Source: an uncultured Clostridia bacterium (lineage in GTDB: Bacteria > Bacillota > Clostridia > TANB77 > CAG-508). From it: DNA of 15,131 nucleotides. Position numbers and translations under genes: made by a program. Numbering within the stretch: the stretch's first letter is position 1; every line of letters starts with the position of its first letter. Below the pieces are notes generated by a model, which was given only the letters and a program-made list of their open reading frames with translations, did no database searches and was not told where the DNA came from. Location: NCBI GenBank assembly GCA_947584125.1, contig CANPWI010000022.1, positions 1-15,131 of the forward strand, written 5' to 3'. Below, piece after piece: positions 6,376-15,026 of this stretch.

Positions 6376-9300
6376 TTATTCTTTTCTAAATGCAATATCA
6401 TAAATACATGGTACTACAAGTAGTGTTAATAGTGTTGAATAAATTAATCCACCTATTGTTACTATTCCTAAAGGTTGTATCATATCTGCTCCCATTCCAA
6501 TTCCTAGTGCCATTGTTGATAAACCAAGTATTGTTGTTAGTGCTGTCATTAATATTGGTCTTAATCTTGTTTTCCCAGCTAATAAGATTGCTTCTTTTTT
6601 ATTCATTCCTGTTTGTCTAAGTTGACCTATATAGTCTATTAGAACTATTCCATTATTTACAACTATTCCAGCAAGTATTAATAGTCCAAGCATTGCTATA
6701 ATACTTATATTTGTTCCTGTTATGAATAATGCTAAAAATCCTCCTGTAAATGCTAGTGGTATTGTGAACATTACTATAAATGGTGCTTTTAGTGATTGGA
6801 ATTGTGCAACCATTATTAAATATATAAATACAACTGCAAGTAATATCATAAGTGCTAAATCTTTTAAAGAATCATTTATTGTTTCATTTTCTCCAGAGAT
6901 TTCTATATTTACTCCATCTGGTGTTTCATAGTCTTTTAATTTTTCCTCAAAATCACGACTTACAAGTGCAATGTTATGTTCTGAATCTATAGTTCCTGTT
7001 ACACTTACATATCTTTGACCATTATCACGAGATATTGAGTTTAAGCTGTTTGTATTTTCTATGTTTGCAATTTCGTTTAAGTTAATTTCGCTAGTGTCAC
7101 TATTTTGTTGTGTTACCTCTAATTTAATATTTGATAGTGTATCTTCTGTTACATTATTTTCCTTAGATGAAATAACTACTACTGGGTAATCTTTATTATC
7201 TATAGTTACTGTTGTTGCTTCTTTTTCTGTAGTTAGTTTTCCTGCTATTGTTTGATATACTTGTGCTACTGTTAATCCATATTCCATTGCTTTATTTTTA
7301 TTTATTATAACACTTTTTTGTTTTGATGTTTCTCCAATACCATTATCTATTTCATCAAATCCTTCTGTATTTTCCATAATGTTTGCTATATCTTTTGCTG
7401 TTGATTGTAATATGTCTAAATCATTTCCTTTTACAATAACCTCTACTCCTGCTCCACCTAAAGCTGATAGGTCCATATTTGATGTACTAATATCTATATC
7501 ACAATTCATATTTTGTGTTTTTTCAATAATTACTTTTTCAATATCAGCATTAGCCATTTTTTTATTATCTTTTAAAATAATATACATACTAGTACTTTGC
7601 TCACTTGATGAAGATAATAAACTTGAACTACTTGATTTCATTGCACCTACTTTTTCTATATCTTCAATTTCTAGTAATTTTGATGTAATATCTATTGATG
7701 TTTGTTTTAAATCTTCATAACTGCTTCCTTCTGGCATAGTTACTGTAAGTGACATTTGGTTTCCTTCCATAGATGGTATAAATTCCATACCCATATTAAA
7801 TGCTAATCCTACACTTACAACTAATAATACAACTGCGGAAATAAGTGTTATAGCTTTATGATTTAATGCTTTATTTAATATTTTTTCATAAGCACTTGAA
7901 AATTTATCAAAGATTTTATGACTTTTTTCTTCTTGTTTATTAAACATTTTTGAAGCCATAGCAGGTACAAGAGTTAACGCCATTATTAAACTTGCTATTA
8001 ATGAATATGCAATTGTAAGTCCCATATCTTGGAATAAATCTCTTGTCATTCCTTCTATAAATACAATTGGTAAAAATACACATACTGTTGTAAGAGTTGA
8101 TGAACATATTGCTCCTGCAACTTTTCCTGCGCCATCAATTGCAGCTTCTAATTTTGATTTTCCTTCATTTCTTAATCTGTATATGTTTTCTATAACAACT
8201 ATAGAGTTATCAACAAGCATACCTACACCTAATGCTAATCCAGATAATGAGATAATATTAATAGTTACTCCTGTAAAATACATTAATGCGATTGCAAATG
8301 TTAAACTAACAGGTATTGATAACGCGATTATTATTGTAGGCTTTACATCTCTTAAAAAGATAAATAGTATTATTACTGCTAAAATTCCACCATATATTAA
8401 GTTTTGAAGAACTGAACCTACTACAACATCTATGTACATTCCTTGATCCATTAAATTTGTAAATTCTACATTATCATATTTTTCTTCAATTTTATTCATA
8501 GCTTCTTGTATTTTGTCTGATACTGTTTTGGTAGAAGCGGTACTTTGTTTTTGAACTGATATCATAACACCGTCTTCATTATTTACTTTTGCAAATAATT
8601 CATCTGCATTATTTATATAATTAATTTCTGCAACATCTGAAAGTTTAATATCTCCAACATCTTCTATATCATAAGAAAATAATAACAAATCTTTCAATTC
8701 ATCTATATTGTTAAATTTATCTCCAACTTTTACAATTATATCTCCTTCGTTTGTTGGAATATATCCAGCAGGCATTGAGAAATTTTCTGCAGTTAATATA
8801 TTTGAAATCATACTTTGAGTTATTATTCCATTAAGGTCTGCTTTTTCATAAGCTTCATCTCTTGATTTTTCAAATTCAGAAATTGAGTCATTTAACTTAG
8901 TTTCTCCTGATACAATTTCACTATATGCATTGTTTAATTGTGTGTTTAAATTAACCTTTGCAAGTTCTAAATCCTTTTCTTGGTTTGCAAGTAATGTTTT
9001 TTGTTCTTCTAATTGTTTTTTTCCTTCTTGTAATTGCTGTTCTCCTGCATAAAATTCTTCATAACTTTTTTTAGTATTTTCGATTCCTAAATTTACTACA
9101 TTAATTGCTTGGTTTATTGCCTCAATTTTTAGTAAATTCTCATCTTTATTTTCTTCTTGTAATTTCTTTTTATTTTCTTCAAGATTTGCTTTTTCCTTTT
9201 CAAGTCTTTTAATGGTTGAATCTAATGTTGTATTTAATAAATTTAAACTACTTTCTTTTTCATCTAAATTTGTTTGTGTTTTTAAAATTTCTTCTCTACC

Positions 9301-10047
9301 TAATTTAATTGCAGCAACTCCTTCTGCAATTTTTTCATTTTGAGTTTTAGATTGATTTTCTAATTCTTTTTTACCAGCTTGTAATTTACTTTTAGCAGAA
9401 TTTAACTGTCCTTGTGCTTTTGCAAGATTTGAATCAATACTATTTAATACCTTTTGATTTAATGCATCTATTTTCTCTTGACTTAATTGTATACTAATAC
9501 TTTCTTCTAATAATCCTGTTGTACTAACAGATGCAACACCTTCAACTTTTTCTAACTCTGGTAAAATATTATCATTAAAGTATTTAGTTATTTCTTCTCT
9601 TGACATATCACTTATACTAATTGCTGAAACCATAATTGGCATCATATTAGGATTAAGTTTCATAACCATTGGTGTACCAATTGTTTCATCTGTCCAAGCA
9701 CTTTTTACCATATCTATTTTACTATTTAATTCTATTAAAATAGAATCCATATTTGAACCTTCTTGAAATTCTAATATTACCATAGATGAATTTTCATTTG
9801 ATGTAGATGATATATTTTCTATATTACTTGTTGTAGCTAGAGATTCTTCAAGAGGTTTTGTAACTGTTTGCTCTACCTTTTCTGGACTTGCACCAACATA
9901 AGATGTAGCTATTATTACATAAGGTAAATCCATACTTGGTAAAAGGTCTGTTGTTGTATGAGTAAATGAAATTATACCAAGTATTATTATCATTATAACC
10001 GCTACAAATACTGTAAATGGTCTTTTTACACTAAATTTTGATAACAT
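6376..10047 (-). CDS. RND-family (AcrB/SwrC-like) efflux transporter with coiled-coil insertion
   Basis: Proton-driven membrane pump of the HAE-1-like RND family, 1223 residues. The layout is TM1 (about 12-30), a first large extracytoplasmic loop, TM2-6, TM7, a second loop and the final TM block. The loop-flanking sequence FSVKRPFTVFVAVIMIIILG, the TM4 motif GVGMLVDNSIVVIENIYRLR (Asp around 613) and the second-half GIVVNNGIVLIDYI are characteristic. Relatives such as B. subtilis SwrC are about 1060 residues. The extra length is a Lys/Glu/Gln/Leu-rich coiled coil (about residues 195-405) inserted in the first loop between EKIDALN and the conserved helix ending in SMPAGYI. No membrane-fusion partner or outer-membrane channel gene is present, as expected in a monoderm. 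The start at 10047 has GGAGAG upstream; the ATG at 10071 lies upstream of that site, next to the leader hairpin. Substrate unknown: drug, surfactant, peptide or lipid export are options. Confidence 0.9.
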   Translation of the reverse strand: MLSKFSVKRPFTVFVAVIMIIILGIISFTHTTTDLLPSMDLPYVIIATSYVGASPEKVEQTVTKPLEESLATTSNIENISSTSNENSSMVILEFQEGSNMDSILIELNSKIDMVKSAWTDETIGTPMVMKLNPNMMPIMVSAISISDMSREEITKYFNDNILPELEKVEGVASVSTTGLLEESISIQLSQEKIDALNQKVLNSIDSNLAKAQGQLNSAKSKLQAGKKELENQSKTQNEKIAEGVAAIKLGREEILKTQTNLDEKESSLNLLNTTLDSTIKRLEKEKANLEENKKKLQEENKDENLLKIEAINQAINVVNLGIENTKKSYEEFYAGEQQLQEGKKQLEEQKTLLANQEKDLELAKVNLNTQLNNAYSEIVSGETKLNDSISEFEKSRDEAYEKADLNGIITQSMISNILTAENFSMPAGYIPTNEGDIIVKVGDKFNNIDELKDLLLFSYDIEDVGDIKLSDVAEINYINNADELFAKVNNEDGVMISVQKQSTASTKTVSDKIQEAMNKIEEKYDNVEFTNLMDQGMYIDVVVGSVLQNLIYGGILAVIILFIFLRDVKPTIIIALSIPVSLTFAIALMYFTGVTINIISLSGLALGVGMLVDNSIVVIENIYRLRNEGKSKLEAAIDGAGKVAGAICSSTLTTVCVFLPIVFIEGMTRDLFQDMGLTIAYSLIASLIMALTLVPAMASKMFNKQEEKSHKIFDKFSSAYEKILNKALNHKAITLISAVVLLVVSVGLAFNMGMEFIPSMEGNQMSLTVTMPEGSSYEDLKQTSIDITSKLLEIEDIEKVGAMKSSSSSLLSSSSEQSTSMYIILKDNKKMANADIEKVIIEKTQNMNCDIDISTSNMDLSALGGAGVEVIVKGNDLDILQSTAKDIANIMENTEGFDEIDNGIGETSKQKSVIINKNKAMEYGLTVAQVYQTIAGKLTTEKEATTVTIDNKDYPVVVISSKENNVTEDTLSNIKLEVTQQNSDTSEINLNEIANIENTNSLNSISRDNGQRYVSVTGTIDSEHNIALVSRDFEEKLKDYETPDGVNIEISGENETINDSLKDLALMILLAVVFIYLIMVAQFQSLKAPFIVMFTIPLAFTGGFLALFITGTNISIIAMLGLLILAGIVVNNGIVLIDYIGQLRQTGMNKKEAILLAGKTRLRPILMTALTTILGLSTMALGIGMGADMIQPLGIVTIGGLIYSTLLTLLVVPCIYDIAFRKE

Positions 10048-10063
10048 AAATCTTCTCTCCTTT

Positions 10064-10105
10064 AAAAACATAACAAAAGAATAGGCAGTTCCTACTCTTT
10101 TGTTA
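10064..10105 (-). terminator. Terminator-like hairpin in the RND pump leader (candidate attenuator)
   Basis: Positions 10071-10085 and 10091-10105 form a 15-pair stem with a 5-base loop. The one C-A mismatch on plus is a G-U wobble on minus. On the minus strand the stem is followed by TGTTTTT (10064-10070), and then the pump's ribosome site. It therefore sits between promoter and start codon, where a terminator would block expression unless relieved. Confidence 0.5.
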
Positions 10106-10124
10106 CAATAATATTATTAATATC

Positions 10125-10153
10125 ATTATAACATATATATGACATTTTTACAA
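10125..10153 (-). promoter_or_regulatory. Sigma-A promoter of the RND pump gene
   Basis: TTGTAA (10148-10153), a 17-base spacer and a perfect TATAAT (10125-10130), with TG at the extended -10 position. Predicted start near 10118, so the leader is about 70 bases and begins just before the hairpin at 10071-10105. Confidence 0.75.
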
Positions 10154-10190
10154 TAATTTTCCAATCATTATTTTTAATTATGTAAAATTA

Positions 10191-10219
10191 TTTACTTTTA
10201 AACATCTATATGATAAAAT
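10191..10219 (+). promoter_or_regulatory. Sigma-A promoter of guaA
   Basis: TTTACT (10191-10196), a 17-base spacer and TAAAAT (10214-10219), with an extended -10 TG at 10211-10212. The leader is about 25 bases. No purine riboswitch fold is present before guaA. Confidence 0.55.
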
Positions 10220-10250
10220 ATATGCATATTTTATTTAGGAGGAAATTATT

Positions 10251-11789
10251 GTGAAAGAAAATGAATTAATACTTATACTAGATTTTTACGGACAATATAA
10301 TCAGTTAATTGCTAGAAGAGTTCGTGAATGTAATGTTTATTCAGAAGTAGTACCTTATGATATATCTATCGAAAAAATTAAAGAAAAAAATCCAAAAGGA
10401 ATTATATTTACTGGTGGTCCTGCAAGTGTTTACGGTGAAGATGCTCCAATGTGTGATAAAGAAATATTTAATTTAGGAATTCCTATTTTAGGTATTTGCT
10501 ATGGAATGCAACTTATGACACATGTACTTGGTGGTGAGGTTAAAAGAGCAAATAAAAGAGAATATGGTGAAACTGTTGTAAATATAGATAATTCTTCATT
10601 ATTATTTGAAGGTTTTTCAGATGAAAATATTTTTCTAATGAGTCATACTGACTTTGTAAATGAAGTTCCTAATGGTTTTAAAAATATAGGTCATACTAAT
10701 CATTGTCCAAATGCTGCTATGGAAAATGTTGAAAAGAAATTTTATGGCATACAATTCCATCCAGAAGTTAATTTATCTGTAAATGGTACAAAACTTATTA
10801 GAAATTTCTTATATAACATTTGTGGTTGTAGCGGTGACTGGACTATGACATCTTTTGTAGAAGAATCTGTTAAAAATTTAAAAGAAAAAATAGGAGATAA
10901 AAAAGCATTATGTGCTTTATCTGGTGGTGTAGATTCTTCAGTTGCAGCTGTGTTATTACATAAAGCAATTGGAAAAAATTTAACTTGTATATTTGTAGAC
11001 CATGGTCTTCTTCGTAAAAATGAAGGTGATGAGGTTGAAGATATCTTTAGAAATCAATTTGATATAAATTTAATTAGAGTTAATGCTAAAGATAGATTTT
11101 TATCTAAATTGAAAGATGTAACAGATCCAGAAAGAAAAAGAAAAATAATTGGAGAAGAATTTATTCGTGTATTTGAAGAAGAAGCTAAAAAAATTGGTAA
11201 AGTTGATTATTTAGTTCAAGGTACAATATATCCAGATGTTATTGAAAGTGGTCTTGGAAAAGGTGCTGTTATTAAGAGTCATCACAATGTTGGAGGCCTT
11301 CCTGACTATGTAGATTTTAAGGAAATTGTAGAACCTTTAAGAAGCTTATTTAAAGACGAGGTTAGATTAACTGGTTTAGAATTAGGTATTCCTGAAAATT
11401 TAGTTTATAGACAACCATTCCCAGGTCCAGGCCTTGCTATTAGAATAATTGGTGATATTACTGATGATAAATTAACAATATTAAAAGATGCAGATAGCAT
11501 ATTTAGAGAAGAAATTGCAAACTGTGGTTTAAATAAAGAATTAAATCAATATTTTGCAGTATTAACAAATTTAAAATCTGTTGGTGTTATGGGAGATGAA
11601 AGAACTTATGATTATACTATTGCTTTAAGAGCTGTAACAACATCTGATTTTATGACAGCAACATGGAGTAAAATTCCTTATGAAATATTAGAAAAAGTAT
11701 CTGCAAGAATTGTAAATGAGGTAAAACATGTTAACCGTGTAGTGTATGATATAACTTCTAAGCCACCTGCAACTATAGAATGGGAATAA
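10251..11789 (+). CDS. guaA: GMP synthase (glutamine-hydrolysing)
   Basis: Converts XMP to GMP using ATP and glutamine-derived ammonia, the last step of guanine nucleotide synthesis in the cytoplasm. The 512 residues match the usual bacterial length. The N-terminal class I glutamine amidotransferase domain (1 to about 195) has the nucleophile Cys83 in GICYGMQ and His170/Glu172 in FHPEV. The ATP-pyrophosphatase domain carries the PP-loop LSGGVDSS (223-230). The C-terminal dimerisation domain ends in the family signature, here KPPATIEWE. The start is GTG preceded by AGGAGG with an 8-base spacer. It is divergent from the RND pump and lies on the opposite strand from guaB, with the 85-residue orphan between them; the pathway pair is close but not an operon. 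Confidence 0.97.
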   Translation: MKENELILILDFYGQYNQLIARRVRECNVYSEVVPYDISIEKIKEKNPKGIIFTGGPASVYGEDAPMCDKEIFNLGIPILGICYGMQLMTHVLGGEVKRANKREYGETVVNIDNSSLLFEGFSDENIFLMSHTDFVNEVPNGFKNIGHTNHCPNAAMENVEKKFYGIQFHPEVNLSVNGTKLIRNFLYNICGCSGDWTMTSFVEESVKNLKEKIGDKKALCALSGGVDSSVAAVLLHKAIGKNLTCIFVDHGLLRKNEGDEVEDIFRNQFDINLIRVNAKDRFLSKLKDVTDPERKRKIIGEEFIRVFEEEAKKIGKVDYLVQGTIYPDVIESGLGKGAVIKSHHNVGGLPDYVDFKEIVEPLRSLFKDEVRLTGLELGIPENLVYRQPFPGPGLAIRIIGDITDDKLTILKDADSIFREEIANCGLNKELNQYFAVLTNLKSVGVMGDERTYDYTIALRAVTTSDFMTATWSKIPYEILEKVSARIVNEVKHVNRVVYDITSKPPATIEWE

Positions 11790-11809
11790 AATTTATATTT
11801 ATGTAAATA

Positions 11810-11838
11810 TTGCATTATTTATAATTTTATAGTATAAT
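11810..11838 (+). promoter_or_regulatory. Sigma-A promoter of the 85-residue orphan gene
   Basis: TTGCAT (11810-11815), a 17-base spacer and a perfect TATAAT (11833-11838), 20 bases after the guaA stop. With the terminator at 12150-12180 it makes the orphan a monocistronic unit. Confidence 0.7.
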
Positions 11839-11884
11839 ATTTATGTAACTTATTGTTTTTTACTTATAGAAAGGATGATACAGG

Positions 11885-12142
11885 ATGAAGATAAGCATCG
11901 ACATTCATAACAATGAGGATTTGCGTAAAAAGATTTTACAGGATTTTTCTTATTGGACTTATAATAATACTGTTCATGGTCTTATTGATTGGTCTGATAA
12001 AAGAAATTATGCAACAAATCTAACTATCTTCGAAGGGATTGGTACATTTGGATTGAATGTTATAGTCACAAACTTTAGCAATTCGCCAAGTTATGTTTAT
12101 ACTCCAAGAATCAGCGAAGATAATACGCTTGTCCTTGAGTGA
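11885..12142 (+). CDS. Hypothetical protein, 85 aa
   Basis: Not recognised. It is supported as a real gene by its own promoter, an AAAGGA ribosome site 9 bases before the ATG, and a strong terminator 7 bases after the stop. The protein is soluble-looking: no signal peptide, no membrane segment, no cysteine, rich in Asn, Ile, Thr and Ser, with two Trp and several Tyr in the first half (SYWTYNN, LIDWSDKRNY). The middle, TIFEGIGTFGLNVIVTNF, looks like alternating beta strands, and the C-terminus (RISEDNTLVLE) is acidic. Codons such as ATC, GAC and CTT-GTC-CTT seem richer in C and G than in neighbouring genes, a weak hint of acquisition. Its place between guaA and guaB does not by itself imply a role in purine synthesis. 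Confidence 0.75.
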   Translation: MKISIDIHNNEDLRKKILQDFSYWTYNNTVHGLIDWSDKRNYATNLTIFEGIGTFGLNVIVTNFSNSPSYVYTPRISEDNTLVLE

Positions 12143-12149
12143 ATCCTTT

Positions 12150-12185
12150 AAAGACCGTTCATTTTTTGAACGGTCTTTTTCTTTT
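12150..12185 (+). terminator. Strong intrinsic terminator of the orphan gene
   Basis: AAAGACCGTTCA (12150-12161) and TGAACGGTCTTT (12167-12178) form a perfect 12-base stem with a loop of five T. TTCTTTTT follows on the plus strand. It lies between convergent genes, but on the minus strand it lacks a U-run (CTTTAAAGG), so it serves the plus-strand gene best. Confidence 0.9.
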
Positions 12186-12200
12186 TATATACTATATATT

Positions 12201-13700
12201 TTAAGCTTTATCTATTTCCTTAAGTATAACATCATGTGCACTACCTTCTGTTATACTTACATTAGATACTAATGTTAATCTTGCTTTTTCATGTAATTCT
12301 GGAATAGTTACTGCTCCACAGTTACACATTGTTGATTTGATTTTTGAAACAGTTACAGCTAAATTATCTTTTAAAGCTCCTGCATAAGGTATATATGAAT
12401 CGACACCTTCTTCAAAAGAAAGTTTTTTGTCTCCTCCCATATCATATCTTTGCCAATTTCTTGCTCTATTTGAACCTTCTCCCCAATATTCTTTTACAAA
12501 GTTATTTCCTACTTTTAATACTCTTGTAGGACTTTCATCAAATCTTGCAAAATATCTTCCCATCATAACAAAATCTGCTCCAAGTGCTAGTGCTATTGTT
12601 ATGTGATGGTCATGAACTATTCCTCCATCTGAACATACAGGAATATATATACCTGTTTCTTCGAAATATTTATCTCTTTCTGCAACAACATCTATTAATG
12701 CGCTTGCTTGTCCTCTTCCTATTCCTTTAGTTTCTCTTGTGATGCAAATGCTTCCTCCACCTACACCTACTTTTATAAAGTCTGCACCTGCTTCGGCTAA
12801 ATATCTAAATCCTTCTTTATCAACAACATTTCCTGCACCAATTTTTACACTATCTCCATATTTTTCTCTAACATATTTTATTGTATTTTTTTGCCATACA
12901 GAATATCCGTCAGAAGAATCCATGCATAGAATATCAGCACCTGCTTCAACTAATGCAGGAATTCTTTCTTCATAATCTCTAGTATTAATACCTGCACCAA
13001 CAATATATCTTTTTTGTTCATCTAATAATGAGTTTGGATTATTTTTTCTTTCCTCATAATCTTTTCTAAATACTAAATATTTTACATTTCCTTCTTCTGA
13101 TAAAATTGGAAGACAACTTATTTTGTTTTTCCAAATAATATCATTTGCTTCAGATAAGGTTAAACCTTCTTTAGCTGTAATTGCTTTGTCAGCACCTGTC
13201 ATAAAATCGTCTATTGGTGCATCTTGATTATCTCTTGAGATTCTGTAATCTTTATCTGTTACAAGTCCAATAAATTTACCTTTGGCAGTTCCATCATCTG
13301 TTATAATAACTGTTGAATGTCCTGTTTTTTCAATTAAAGCTATAACTTCTCTTAAAGATGTTCCTGTTTTTACATTAGAATCACTAACTACAAAACCTGC
13401 TTTGTGTTTTTTTACTTGTCTAACCATATTAGCTTGTTCTTCTATTGTTTGAGCACCATATATAAATGCTACTCCACCTTCTCTTGCAAGTGCTATTCCC
13501 ATTTTTTCTCCTGATACTGATTGCATAATTGCAGAAACCATTGGAACATTAGCATAATATTTTGCTTCTTCACCTTTTTTAAATTTTACAAGTGGTGTTC
13601 TTAATGAAACATTATTTGGTATACATCTTTCATCTGTTAAATTTGGTAATAATAAAAATTCGTTAAATGTTCTTGAAATATCTTCTAATATTTTTGCCAT
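12201..13700 (-). CDS. guaB: IMP dehydrogenase
   Basis: Oxidises IMP to XMP with NAD, the committed step to guanine nucleotides. The 499-residue protein has a split catalytic barrel with a CBS (Bateman) module at about residues 95-215. Catalytic Cys319 is in GGGSICITRE, and the mobile-flap Arg418-Tyr419 pair is in RNWQRYD. From memory it is closer to the IMPDH type of Tritrichomonas foetus than to the B. subtilis enzyme: the same residue numbers for Cys319, Arg418 and Tyr419, GGGSICITRE in place of GPGSICTTR, and long shared stretches such as VCSDGGIV, EYWGEGS and KSTMCNCG. The start ATG follows a GGGGG ribosome site at a long spacer. ackA is 33 bases upstream on the same strand, so co-transcription with ackA is likely. 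Confidence 0.95.
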   Translation of the reverse strand: MAKILEDISRTFNEFLLLPNLTDERCIPNNVSLRTPLVKFKKGEEAKYYANVPMVSAIMQSVSGEKMGIALAREGGVAFIYGAQTIEEQANMVRQVKKHKAGFVVSDSNVKTGTSLREVIALIEKTGHSTVIITDDGTAKGKFIGLVTDKDYRISRDNQDAPIDDFMTGADKAITAKEGLTLSEANDIIWKNKISCLPILSEEGNVKYLVFRKDYEERKNNPNSLLDEQKRYIVGAGINTRDYEERIPALVEAGADILCMDSSDGYSVWQKNTIKYVREKYGDSVKIGAGNVVDKEGFRYLAEAGADFIKVGVGGGSICITRETKGIGRGQASALIDVVAERDKYFEETGIYIPVCSDGGIVHDHHITIALALGADFVMMGRYFARFDESPTRVLKVGNNFVKEYWGEGSNRARNWQRYDMGGDKKLSFEEGVDSYIPYAGALKDNLAVTVSKIKSTMCNCGAVTIPELHEKARLTLVSNVSITEGSAHDVILKEIDKA

Positions 13701-13733
13701 TTTTTGTTTTCCCCCTAATATTATATAATTTAC

Positions 13734-14927
13734 TTATTTTGAAATTAATCTCATTGTATCTTTTGCAATAACCATTTCTTCGTCTGTTGGTATAATATAT
13801 ACTTGAATTTTAGAGTTTGCACTAGATATTAATCTTTCTTCTCCTCTTACATTATTTTTGTCTAAATCAAGTTCTACACCCATAAATTTTAGGTGTTCAC
13901 ATATACCTTTTCTTATATTAATTTGATTTTCTCCAACTCCTGCTGTAAATACTATAGCATCAATTCCTCCCATTGTTACTGCATATTTTGCTATATATTG
14001 AGCAACTGTATAGTTGTAATTTTTTATTGCTACTGTTGCTCTTTCATCACCTTCTGCAACTTTAGCTTCAATATCTCTAAAATCTGGTGTAATTCCTGAA
14101 ACTCCAAAAACTCCAGATTCTTTATTTAATATTTTATTAACCTCTTGAGTAGAAATATTTTCTACATCCATTAAGTATGTTACTATTGATGGATCTATAT
14201 CTCCACATCTTGTACCCATTGGAATTCCTGCAAGTGGAGTTAATCCCATAGATGTATCTAAAGATTTTCCTCCTTTAACAGCACATAAGCTTGCTCCTTG
14301 CCCTAAATGACATGTAACAATTTTTGTATCTTCTATTGGTTTTCCCATAAGCTCTGCACATCTATTTGAAACATATAAGTGTGATGTTCCATGAAATCCA
14401 TATTTTCTTATTTTGTATTTTTCATAATATTTATAAGGTATTGGATAAATGTAATTTTCTTTAGGCATTGTTTGATGAAATGCTGTATCAAATACTGCAA
14501 CCATTGGAGCATTTGGAATTGCTTTTTTACAAGCATCTATTCCTATTAAACATGCTGGATTATGAAGCGGTGCAAGACTTGTACATTCTTTAATTGATTT
14601 AATAACCTCATCTGTAATTAGTACAGACTCACTAAATTTTTCTCCTCCATGAACAACTCTATGTCCTACTGCATCAATTTCTTTTAAAGATTCTATAACT
14701 CCATATTCTGGGTGAGTTAATTGTTCTATCATAAATTCTATAGCACCAACATGATTTTCAACAGGGTGCTCTAATCTATATTTTTCTCCCCCTACTTTAT
14801 GTGTTAAAAAAGAATTATTTTGTCCTATTCTTTCATAAGTACCTTTTGCCATAACTTCTTCAGTTTCCATATTAATTAATTGATATTTTAATGATGAACT
14901 TCCACAGTTCAAAACAAGTATCTTCAT
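13734..14927 (-). CDS. ackA: Acetate kinase
   Basis: Transfers phosphate from acetyl phosphate to ADP, yielding acetate and ATP; it is the energy-yielding end of acetogenic fermentation. The 397-residue length is standard. Signature blocks are LVLNCGSSSLKYQ (4-16), GHRVVHGG with Arg90, VFDTAFH with catalytic Asp147, KYGFHGTSH with His179, CHLGQGAS, GIPMGTR with Arg240, FTAGVGEN and the C-terminal TDEEM with Glu384. These correspond to the known active-site residues of the Methanosarcina enzyme. AAAGGA lies 11 bases before the ATG. The pta C-terminus is directly upstream, the classical pta-ackA order, and guaB follows 33 bases downstream. Confidence 0.97.
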   Translation of the reverse strand: MKILVLNCGSSSLKYQLINMETEEVMAKGTYERIGQNNSFLTHKVGGEKYRLEHPVENHVGAIEFMIEQLTHPEYGVIESLKEIDAVGHRVVHGGEKFSESVLITDEVIKSIKECTSLAPLHNPACLIGIDACKKAIPNAPMVAVFDTAFHQTMPKENYIYPIPYKYYEKYKIRKYGFHGTSHLYVSNRCAELMGKPIEDTKIVTCHLGQGASLCAVKGGKSLDTSMGLTPLAGIPMGTRCGDIDPSIVTYLMDVENISTQEVNKILNKESGVFGVSGITPDFRDIEAKVAEGDERATVAIKNYNYTVAQYIAKYAVTMGGIDAIVFTAGVGENQINIRKGICEHLKFMGVELDLDKNNVRGEERLISSANSKIQVYIIPTDEEMVIAKDTMRLISK

Positions 14928-14957
14928 AAAATGACCATTCCTTTCTTAATTTACAAT

Positions 14958-14986
14958 ATTATATAAGAAAAATACCAAAAAAACAA
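14958..14986 (-). promoter_or_regulatory. Possible sigma-A promoter of ackA
   Basis: TTGTTT (14981-14986), a 17-base spacer and a perfect TATAAT (14958-14963) in the pta-ackA gap. The -35 overlaps the hairpin at 14967-15005, so a folded read-through transcript and this promoter share bases. Confidence 0.5.
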
Positions 14987-15005
14987 GATTTTTTTGATAT
15001 TTTTC
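14967..15005 (-). terminator. AT-rich hairpin between pta and ackA, possible pta terminator
   Basis: Positions 14967-14983 pair with 14989-15005 (17 positions, loop CAAGA). The single C-A mismatch on plus becomes G-U on minus. Almost all pairs are A-T, and no clean U-run follows on the minus strand (CTTATATAAT), so it may be a partial terminator or an mRNA-stabilising hairpin. On the plus strand it is followed by TTTTT. Confidence 0.45.
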
Positions 15006-15026
15006 TTTTTGATGTTGCCAAACATT

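Noticed and set aside
6285..6401. N-terminal extension of the sortase from 6401
   Set aside because: It overlaps the pump gene's end and the predicted sortase promoter, has no ribosome site, and the membrane segment follows the ATG at 6284 naturally.
6390..8407. Plus-strand frames inside the RND pump gene
   Set aside because: They lack ribosome sites, and their low-complexity hydrophobic products mirror the minus-strand codons of a well-conserved transporter.
10106..10250. Purine riboswitch in front of guaA
   Set aside because: Such elements are common before guanine genes in Firmicutes, but the gap lacks the conserved loops and stems and the predicted leader is only about 25 bases.
13713..13748. 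TATAAT at 13720-13725 as a separate guaB promoter
   Set aside because: The -35 (TTAATT) is poor and the implied transcription start would fall inside the ribosome binding site, so guaB is more likely read from upstream.
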